Positions 45,070-51,304 of a stretch of DNA of 64,000 bases are shown in pieces (the first letter of the stretch is position 1; every line of letters begins with the position of its first letter). The notes below the pieces were generated by a model. The model was given only the letters and a program-made list of their open reading frames with translations. It had not been told where the DNA came from and searched no databases. Source of the DNA: Vannielia litorea. GTDB lineage: Bacteria > Pseudomonadota > Alphaproteobacteria > Rhodobacterales > Rhodobacteraceae. The position numbers were made by a program, and so were the translations under genes. The DNA is taken from assembly GCF_018424695.1 (NCBI RefSeq), contig NZ_QTNQ01000011.1, forward strand, positions 29,352 through 93,351, in the 5' to 3' direction.

Positions 45070-46094
45070 AGGGCCTCCTCGGGCAGGGTCAGGGAGAGCG
45101 GCAGCCGCTCGCGCTTCCTTTGCATCTCATACTGGCCCAGCGGCGTCCACCCGGCGAGCACCGTCTCGATCGGGTCGGCGCGGAAGGCGGCCTTGAGGCT
45201 CTGCTCAAGCTGCTTGCGCTGGCCCTTGGGCATGGGCGCGAAATCCACCACGATGCGCCCGCCGAGGCCGCGCAGCCGCAGCGCGCGGGGCAGCGCCTTG
45301 GCGGCGGCGATATTGGCCTTAAGCGCAGCGGCGGGAGACATGTCGCCGCCGGTGTTCACATCCACCGCCACCAGCGCGCGGGTGGGCTCGACAAAGAGCG
45401 TGGCCTCCGATGCTCGCTCGCGTGGGCCTTGCAATTCGGCCAGCGCATCGAGCACGCCGTGGCGCTCGAAGCCGCCGGGCTCGGTGATGACCTCGGCCCG
45501 GTCGGTCCACTCGCGCCAGGCGGTGAGGTGCGGGCCGTCGCCGGGATGGATCTCGCCCGGTGCGCCGTCAGACAGCGCGGCCTCGGCGGTGGCGACCATG
45601 TTGGCGATGTCTTCGGCAATCTCAGCCGCCTCGGCGCCCATGCAGGACGAGCGCAGGATCAACCCCCAGTCGCGGCCCTCCAGCGCCTCCAGCGCGGTGA
45701 GCTTCAGCCTGTCACGCTCGTCCTCGTCGCGGATGGAGCGCGCCACGTTAACCCCTGGCGCATCGGGGGTGACGATCACGTAACGCGACTTGAAGGTGAG
45801 GCTGCGGGTGACGGGCGGGGCCTTCTCCGTCTCGGCGTAGCCTGTCACCTGCACCACCAGCGCCTCGCCGGGGGCCACGCCCCTGGCCTGCCGGAACCAG
45901 AAGCGCTGGCCCTCGGCGGCCAGAAAGATGCCCCCCTGCCCCTTCGCCTGACGCTCGGCCCTGGCCCGCCAGATCGCGCCGGGGCGGATCATGCCGGGGG
46001 CTTCGATCAGCAGATCGTCAAGCCGGCCATCGACCATGCGCGCAGCGGCCTCGCGGCCTGCAACGTGATCGAGGATGATCTGGGTGCCCTTCAT
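45066..46094 (-). CDS. Short RNase E/G-family protein
   Basis: A 342-residue member of the RNase E/G family, shorter than E. coli RNase G (489). An S1-like stretch lies near residues 35-90, then the catalytic core: [15 protein letters not shown] and [21 protein letters not shown] hold the two aspartates that bind Mg2+ in RNase E/G. The zinc-link cysteines (CPxCxG) that join RNase E/G subunits are absent, and the protein ends soon after the core. It may process rRNA or mRNA. The adjoining gene for zinc-protein YacG overlaps its stop. Confidence 0.88.
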   Translation of the reverse strand: MKGTQIILDHVAGREAAARMVDGRLDDLLIEAPGMIRPGAIWRARAERQAKGQGGIFLAAEGQRFWFRQARGVAPGEALVVQVTGYAETEKAPPVTRSLTFKSRYVIVTPDAPGVNVARSIRDEDERDRLKLTALEALEGRDWGLILRSSCMGAEAAEIAEDIANMVATAEAALSDGAPGEIHPGDGPHLTAWREWTDRAEVITEPGGFERHGVLDALAELQGPRERASEATLFVEPTRALVAVDVNTGGDMSPAAALKANIAAAKALPRALRLRGLGGRIVVDFAPMPKGQRKQLEQSLKAAFRADPIETVLAGWTPLGQYEMQRKRERLPLSLTLPEEAL

Positions 46095-46116
46095 GGCGTC
46101 TCTCCACCTGGGTTGG

Positions 46117-46692
46117 TCAGGCCGCCTTGTAGAGCGGGTAGCCCGCCGCGACCAGAAGCTGGGCCGTTTCAGCCACCGGCAGGCCCATGACGGCGGAATA
46201 ACTGCCGGAAATCCACGGTATGAACGCGCCCGCCGGCCCCTGGATGGCATAGGCGCCCGCCTTGCCCTCCCAGTCGCCGGTTTCGAGATAGGCAAAGAGC
46301 TCCGTCTCGCTGAGGCGCTTCATCTTCACGGAAGTCACCACGTCACGCTGCCACATCCCGGCCGCGGAGCGCACCGCCAGCGCGGTGATGACCCGGTGGC
46401 GACGGCCCGACAGCGCCCGAAGGAACGCGCCCGCCTCGGCGCGGCTTTCGGGCTTGCCAAGGATGCGGCGACCGAGGGCGACGGTGGTATCTGCGGTGAG
46501 CACAAGTTCACCCGCGCCGGGCGGCAGCGCCTCGGCCTTCTCGACGGCCATGCGGGTACAATAGGGGCGCGGAAGCTCCCCCTTGGCCGGTGTCTCATCA
46601 ATGTCGGCAGCGCGGATTTCGTCGGGTGTTATGCCCAACTGGCCCAGCAGCTCGCGACGCCGCGGGCTGCCGGATCCGAGGATGAGTCGCAT
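46117..46692 (-). CDS. maf: Maf-family nucleoside triphosphate pyrophosphatase
   Basis: A 191-residue Maf/YceF/YhdE-like protein, which removes pyrophosphate from non-canonical or modified nucleoside triphosphates such as dTTP, UTP or m7GTP. Motifs are [14 protein letters not shown] at the N-terminus, [11 protein letters not shown] (catalytic Asp region), and [20 protein letters not shown]. It starts one base after the infA stop and is 22 bases from the RNase gene, within the conserved infA-maf-RNase-yacG run. Confidence 0.94.
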   Translation of the reverse strand: MRLILGSGSPRRRELLGQLGITPDEIRAADIDETPAKGELPRPYCTRMAVEKAEALPPGAGELVLTADTTVALGRRILGKPESRAEAGAFLRALSGRRHRVITALAVRSAAGMWQRDVVTSVKMKRLSETELFAYLETGDWEGKAGAYAIQGPAGAFIPWISGSYSAVMGLPVAETAQLLVAAGYPLYKAA

Positions 46693-46693
46693 C

Positions 46694-46912
46694 TTACCGG
46701 AAGCGGTAGTTGATGCGGCCCTTGGTCAGGTCGTAGGGCGTCATCTCCACCTGCACCTTGTCGCCGGTGAGGACGCGGATCCGGTTCTTGCGAAGTTTTC
46801 CTGCCGTGTGCGCGATGATTTCATGGCCGTTTTCCAGCTCGACCCTGAACGTCGCATTGGGCAGGAGCTCCTTCACGACACCGGGAAATTCGAGCAGTTC
46901 TTCCTTGGCCAT
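46694..46912 (-). CDS. infA: Translation initiation factor IF-1
   Basis: A 72-residue S1-fold protein of the exact family length: [40 protein letters not shown] and [20 protein letters not shown]-1 binds the ribosomal A site during initiation. The ATG at 46912 begins the conserved N-terminus; the frame opens 20 codons earlier. It lies between the LMW phosphatase gene and maf, as in other alphaproteobacteria. Confidence 0.97.
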   Translation of the reverse strand: MAKEELLEFPGVVKELLPNATFRVELENGHEIIAHTAGKLRKNRIRVLTGDKVQVEMTPYDLTKGRINYRFR

Positions 46913-47036
46913 GGTCACTCCATTGTTGCATGTGCGCCGCACTGTGGCGGACGCGGCACTAGATGCGCTCACATCCGCAACAAATCAAGCAGAAATACGG
47001 TTCCCACATGGGGTTGTGACCTTTTTGGCAGGCGGG

Positions 47037-47495
47037 TCAGCCTTGAGTGGGCGGGCCGAAGCGCCGTTTCATCCGCTCCAGCAGCTGGTCACGCACCTGA
47101 CGGTAGACGCCCATCTTGGCCTCGCGGGTCTCACCAAGGCCGGACGGGTCCATGATCGGCCAATATTCGACGTCGAGGTGGAACACCCGCGTCATCTCCA
47201 GCGCCTGCCGCTGAGAGGCGGGGGAGAGGGCGACAATCAGGTCAAACCCCGAAAGGTCATCGCCCCATTGCTGCATCTCCTCGAAGCTGCGGGAGCGGTG
47301 GCGGTGCAGTTCCACCCCGATTTCGTCGCAGACAGCGATGGCGAAACCGTCGATGTCCAGATCGTTGTAAACCCCCGCCGACTGCACGTAGGCGTCGTGG
47401 CCGTAGAGCTTTTTCATCAGCCCTTCGGCCATCGGCGAGCGGACGGCGTTGTGATCGCAGCAGAAGAGCACCGAGGAGGGGAAATCCTTGCCCAA
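47037..47495 (-). CDS. Low-molecular-weight protein tyrosine phosphatase-like protein
   Basis: A 152-residue protein of the LMW phosphatase/arsenate reductase fold. The P-loop is FCCDHNAVRSPMAEG, with C-x5-R (CDHNAVR), and the distal DPSGLGETREAKMG has the expected acidic loop. Substrate is unknown; members near hisD-UPF0262 are conserved in alphaproteobacteria. The start is TTG at 47495: the next ATG falls after the P-loop, and GGGAG from the end of UPF0262 lies just before the TTG. The gene starts two bases after the UPF0262 stop. Confidence 0.87.
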   Translation of the reverse strand: MGKDFPSSVLFCCDHNAVRSPMAEGLMKKLYGHDAYVQSAGVYNDLDIDGFAIAVCDEIGVELHRHRSRSFEEMQQWGDDLSGFDLIVALSPASQRQALEMTRVFHLDVEYWPIMDPSGLGETREAKMGVYRQVRDQLLERMKRRFGPPTQG

Positions 47496-47497
47496 GC

Positions 47498-47977
47498 CTA
47501 GCTCCCGTAGTGCAGAACGCAGATGAGGGTGAAGAGGCGGCGGGCGGTGTCGGTATCGACCTCGGCCTTGCCCTCCAGCCGCTCCTGAAGCACCCGCGCG
47601 CCCTCGTTGTGGATGCCGCGGCGGGCCATGTCGATGGCCTCGATCTGGTGTGGCGGCAGCTTCTTGACCGCGTCGTAATAGCTTTCGCAGATCTGCCAGT
47701 AATCCTTCACCACCTGCTTGAACGGCGAGAGCGAAAGGTGGAAGGCGCCGATCTCGTTGTCCTGTTCGTCGGAGATGTCGAACACCAGCCGACGCTCACG
47801 GATGCACAGGTGCAGACGGTAGGGGCCGGGGGGCATCTCGTAGCCCTCGCGGCCTGCGGGATCGAAGCTGTTGTCTTCCAGCAGGTCGAAGATGGCCACC
47901 TTGCGCTCCTGCTCGATTTCCGGCGTGGGCGGCGGCAGGTTGGCGTCGTCAATCTCGATATGGCAGATGCGGCTCAT
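47498..47977 (-). CDS. UPF0262 family protein
   Basis: A 159-residue soluble protein typical of UPF0262, a family found in alphaproteobacteria between hisD and infA. Seen are ERKVAIFDLLEDNSFDP, YRLHLCIRERRLVFDIS, FHLSLSPFKQVVKDYWQICESYY and AIDMARRGIHNEGARVL. No function is known. Its tail carries the ribosome-binding site for the following LMW phosphatase gene, implying coupled translation. Confidence 0.92.
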   Translation of the reverse strand: MSRICHIEIDDANLPPPTPEIEQERKVAIFDLLEDNSFDPAGREGYEMPPGPYRLHLCIRERRLVFDISDEQDNEIGAFHLSLSPFKQVVKDYWQICESYYDAVKKLPPHQIEAIDMARRGIHNEGARVLQERLEGKAEVDTDTARRLFTLICVLHYGS

Positions 47978-48046
47978 GGGCGCGTGTCTCCGTGGCTTCG
48001 GAAAGAAGTAACGCCTGCGGACGGTTACTGCAATGCAGCGAAAACG

Positions 48047-48739
48047 TCAGGTGTCGGTGCTGACCTCATCCCAGCGCTCGCCCTCATAGGCCCCGATCAG
48101 CCAGTTCAGCGCGTGGTGGCGCTCCCAGATGACATCGGGATAGAGGTTTGCGGGCGGCGGGCGGCCATCGAGCCGGGCCTGCCGGGTGGCCCAATGGTAG
48201 CGATAGATCAGATCGGCCGCATCGAGCAGCTCGGTCTGCGAGCGGAGCTTGGCGCGGGCGCGCAACCCCTCGGCGCCCAGCTCGCGGAGGGTGTCGGCCA
48301 TGCGGGGCACATCCATGATTTCGCTGGGATATTTCAGCGTATCATAGATGCCGAGCGCCCAGAGCATGACCTCTACCGTCTCGTAGCGCCAGGCAAACTT
48401 GGTGCGTTGGGCCTGGGTGGGCGCGGCGGCGTCGATGAAGGCCTGCTCTTCGGGCGAGAAGTAGCCCTCGGCGTTGAACTGGGAAATGAGGCTGCGGGCA
48501 AGATCGCTGTCGCCCGTCTCGCCCTTCACCGCGACGATGGCGAGCGCGAGGGTGCGGCGGATGACCTCTTCCTCGCTGCGGCGAAGGCTTTCGGCCTCGG
48601 TTTCGATGGCTGGCAGCCAATCGATATAGCGCACGCCCTCCGCCTCGAGTTGGGCAATGGAAGCGGCCTTGCGATCTTCCGCCTCACCCGCGTGGAGCGG
48701 CGTGGCGAGGAGCAGGGCGAGGAGGGTGGCGCGGATCAT
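48047..48739 (-). CDS. Exported DUF4272-like protein
   Basis: A 230-residue protein with a short signal peptide (IRATLLALLLATPLHAGE). The mature part has ESLRRSEEEVIRRTLALAIVAVKG, FIDAAAPTQAQRTKFAWRYETVEVMLWALG and LIYRYHWATRQARL, resembling DUF4272 proteins, which are otherwise mostly cytoplasmic; the signal peptide here is unusual. Its ATG overlaps the hisD stop by four bases, so it is co-translated with hisD, though a role in histidine synthesis is not implied by its location outside the cytoplasm. Function unknown. Confidence 0.75.
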   Translation of the reverse strand: MIRATLLALLLATPLHAGEAEDRKAASIAQLEAEGVRYIDWLPAIETEAESLRRSEEEVIRRTLALAIVAVKGETGDSDLARSLISQFNAEGYFSPEEQAFIDAAAPTQAQRTKFAWRYETVEVMLWALGIYDTLKYPSEIMDVPRMADTLRELGAEGLRARAKLRSQTELLDAADLIYRYHWATRQARLDGRPPPANLYPDVIWERHHALNWLIGAYEGERWDEVSTDT

Positions 48740-50037
48740 CGGTTCAGCTTGTCGAGGCGGGCGCGGACGGAGAGGCCGTGGGCTTGCAAACTCTCTGATT
48801 TTGCGAGGGTTTCCGCCGCCGGGCCGATGGCGCGGAGGGCCTCCGGGGTCATCTTGGCCAGGGTGGTGCGCTTGAGGAAATCCATCACCGAGAGGCCCGA
48901 GGAAAACCGGGCGGAGCGGGCGGTGGGGAGCACGTGGTTGGGGCCGCCGATGTAATCGCCGATGGCCTCGGGCGTCCATTGGCCGAGGAAGATGGCGCCG
49001 GCGTGGTTGATCTTTTCGCTGAGACCCTCGGGATCCGCGACGCAGAGTTCGAGGTGTTCGGGGGCGATCCGATCAGACAATTCTGCCGCCTCTTCAAGGC
49101 TTTGCACGGTGATGACCGCGCCGTTGTCGCGCCAGCTTGCGCCTGCGATCTCGCGGCGTTCGAGGGTTTGCAACCGGGTGTCGATCGCCTCTGCCACGGC
49201 GCGCCCGAAGGCGGCGTCGGTTGTGATGAGGATCGACTGGGCGCTTTCGTCGTGCTCGGCCTGGGAGAGCAGGTCGAGGGCGAGGAAGTCGGGGTCGTTC
49301 TCGGCGTCTGCGATAACCAAGATTTCGGAAGGCCCCGCGATCATGTCGATGCCGACGCTCCCGAAGACGCGGCGCTTGGCTGCGGCGACGAAAGCATTGC
49401 CGGGGCCGGTGATTTTATCCACGGGCGCAATGGTTTGCGTGCCATAGGCCAGCGCCGCAACGGCCTGCGCCCCGCCGATGCGGTAGATGGTGCTCACCCC
49501 GGCCAGGCGGGCGGCGTAGAGGACGAGGGGGTTCGATTCACCGCCCGGGGTGGGGCAGGCGATAACGAGGCGGTCGACGCCTGCGACCTGGGCGGGCACC
49601 GCGTTCATCAGCACCGAGGAGGGGTAGCTGGCAAGGCCGCCCGGGACGTAGAGGCCCGCTGCTGAAACAGGGCCCCAGCGCCAGCCAAGGGTGGCGCCGT
49701 CCGGGTCTGTCCACTGGGCATCCTCGGGCATCTGGCGGACGTGGTAGGCGCGGATGCGCTCGGCGGCCAGCTCCAGCGCGGCGGCCTCTTCGGGGGGCAC
49801 TTGGGCGCAGGCCTCGTCGATCTCGGCCTCAGAAAAGGCAAGGGTTTCAGGGGTTAAGCTGAGGCGATCGAATTTTTCGGTGAGCTCGATAACGGCTGCA
49901 TCGCCGCGTGCCCGGACATCGGCGATGATCGCGGCCACCGCCTCGTCGACATCGGGCGAGTCCTCGCGCTTGGCACTCAACAGGGCCTGGAAGCGGGCTT
50001 CGAAATCGGGCGCGGTGCTATCGAGAAAGACGGGCAT
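48736..50037 (-). CDS. hisD: Histidinol dehydrogenase
   Basis: A 433-residue zinc enzyme that oxidises histidinol to histidine in two NAD-dependent steps. Motifs are YVPGGLASYPSSVLMNAVPA, KITGPGNAFVAAAKR, IDMIAGPSEILVIAD and PEHLELCVADPE, with NHAGAIFLG and GGPNHVLPT near the end (zinc-binding His). It follows DUF2948 and a GNAT gene on the same strand and overlaps the DUF4272-like gene. Four 11-bp-phased ATGCAY hexamers precede the operon, as before hisC. Confidence 0.96.
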   Translation of the reverse strand: MPVFLDSTAPDFEARFQALLSAKREDSPDVDEAVAAIIADVRARGDAAVIELTEKFDRLSLTPETLAFSEAEIDEACAQVPPEEAAALELAAERIRAYHVRQMPEDAQWTDPDGATLGWRWGPVSAAGLYVPGGLASYPSSVLMNAVPAQVAGVDRLVIACPTPGGESNPLVLYAARLAGVSTIYRIGGAQAVAALAYGTQTIAPVDKITGPGNAFVAAAKRRVFGSVGIDMIAGPSEILVIADAENDPDFLALDLLSQAEHDESAQSILITTDAAFGRAVAEAIDTRLQTLERREIAGASWRDNGAVITVQSLEEAAELSDRIAPEHLELCVADPEGLSEKINHAGAIFLGQWTPEAIGDYIGGPNHVLPTARSARFSSGLSVMDFLKRTTLAKMTPEALRAIGPAAETLAKSESLQAHGLSVRARLDKLNR

Positions 50038-50058
50038 GGGCTCTCCTTTGGCAGCCTC

Positions 50059-50577
50059 TTACCCGCCGGGCGCATCGCCCTCAAGCGCATCGAGACGCAG
50101 CATCATGTGGCGTTCGTCGTGGTAACTTCCGTTAACGCGCAGCGCGCGGGGGCTGACCCCCACCTGAACGAACCCGTGACGGGCATAGAAGGCCTGCGCG
50201 CGGGGCGCGGCGGAGGAGACATAGAGCTCCAGCTGCGCCACCCCGCTTTCACGCGCCAGCCCCAGCGCCGCGCCAAGCAGATCGCTGGCGAGGCCGGTGC
50301 CACGGTGGGCGGGCTGGACGTAGACCGACATGAGGAAAGCGCGATGGCCGATCTTCACGCCCACTTCGCGCATGTAGAGCAGGATGCCCACCAGTTCACC
50401 GCCCGAGAAAGCGCCGAAATTGTCGCCCATTTCCAAGCGGTTGGCAAAATCGAGATCGGTCTTTGCACTGGCCTCGGCGTGATCTTCGCCAAAGGCCTCC
50501 GGCGCCTCGCGCAGGGCCTCCAGCCGTAGGGCGCGGAAGGCCTCGGCATCGCCCGGGCCAAGCCGCCTGATGCTCAC
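50059..50577 (-). CDS. GNAT-family N-acetyltransferase
   Basis: A 172-residue GNAT acetyltransferase. The acetyl-CoA-binding region reads SVYVQPAHRGTGLASDLLGAAL (Q/R-x-x-G-x-G/A as HRGTGLA), followed by AQLELYVSSAAPRAQAFYARHGFVQVG. The substrate is unknown. I start at the GTG at 50577 because it overlaps the DUF2948 stop as GTGA and gives the conserved beginning SIRRLGPGDAEAF; the frame opens further upstream only as a shadow. It sits 21 bases before hisD. Confidence 0.85.
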   Translation of the reverse strand: MSIRRLGPGDAEAFRALRLEALREAPEAFGEDHAEASAKTDLDFANRLEMGDNFGAFSGGELVGILLYMREVGVKIGHRAFLMSVYVQPAHRGTGLASDLLGAALGLARESGVAQLELYVSSAAPRAQAFYARHGFVQVGVSPRALRVNGSYHDERHMMLRLDALEGDAPGG

Positions 50578-51056
50578 TCTTCCGGGTGCTCCGGGGCGTG
50601 GCGGGAGGGCGCGATATAGGGGCGGGTTACGTCTTTCAGCACCACGTCGAGGCATTCGACGGAAAGCCGGATCGCCCCATCACCGGCCAGCGTGAGGGTG
50701 AGCGTGCCGGTGCCGTCCTCTGCCTCGTCCCAGGAAATTGCCAGCAAAGACAGGATGGTATCGGTATCGGCGCGGTCGATGCCCATGGTGGCCACGCTCA
50801 TCACGTCGCCCACCCGCAGCACCGATTGCACCCGCTCGTAGGGCCGACCGCGGGCCTCGGCGCGCTCCTTGTCTTCCCAGCGGAAGCGGTTGAGCAGCAA
50901 GGCAAATTCGCGGCCCGGCTTGTCATATTTCATCTCGGTGATCGGGAAGACCGCGTCCTGCACCAGCGAGGAGACGATGGGCACCGAGCCGTCATCCATC
51001 GCGGCAATGTAGATAGGGCGGTCTGCCCCGTCTTCGAACTTGGCGTCTTCAGCCAC
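50574..51056 (-). CDS. DUF2948 family protein
   Basis: A 160-residue soluble protein of DUF2948, a family found next to hisD and murA in alphaproteobacteria. Seen are IYIAAMDDGSVPIVSSLVQDAVFP, EFALLLNRFRWEDKE, ERVQSVLRVGDVMSV and IRLSVECLDVVLKDVTRPYIAPS. Function unknown. It is the first gene of DUF2948-GNAT-hisD-DUF4272, and the phased repeats lie 141-179 bases before its start. Confidence 0.9.
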   Translation of the reverse strand: MAEDAKFEDGADRPIYIAAMDDGSVPIVSSLVQDAVFPITEMKYDKPGREFALLLNRFRWEDKERAEARGRPYERVQSVLRVGDVMSVATMGIDRADTDTILSLLAISWDEAEDGTGTLTLTLAGDGAIRLSVECLDVVLKDVTRPYIAPSRHAPEHPEE

Positions 51057-51196
51057 GGGCAGCCTCCGAAGGCGTGTTTTCAGGCGTTTTTTGCATCACC
51101 TGAAAGACATAGGGGGTTCGGCACGGGCTCACAAGCGGCAGTTGGCGCACCGCCCCGCCGGGTTAACGAAAGGTGGCGCGGTTAAGGTGGGTTAAC

Positions 51197-51235
51197 ATGC
51201 ACATCCCATGCACCCGCTATGCACAATCCATGCAT
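51197..51235. promoter_or_regulatory. Phased 11-bp direct repeats (candidate his operator, hisD-operon copy)
   Basis: ATGCAC or ATGCAT starts at 51197, 51208, 51219 and 51230, an exact 11-bp period over four units. On the minus strand the units read like GTGCATNGGAT. The same arrangement, three units, lies upstream of hisC at 27769. The repeat is in the spacer between the Sel1-repeat gene's end and the DUF2948 start, so it belongs to the DUF2948-GNAT-hisD promoter region. Confidence 0.65.
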
Positions 51236-51304
51236 ACGCGGTTTGCGCACAGCGACGCCGGGTTACCCCGCCGTTCGCGCCGCAGCGCACAGGGCGGCAC
51301 CCGC

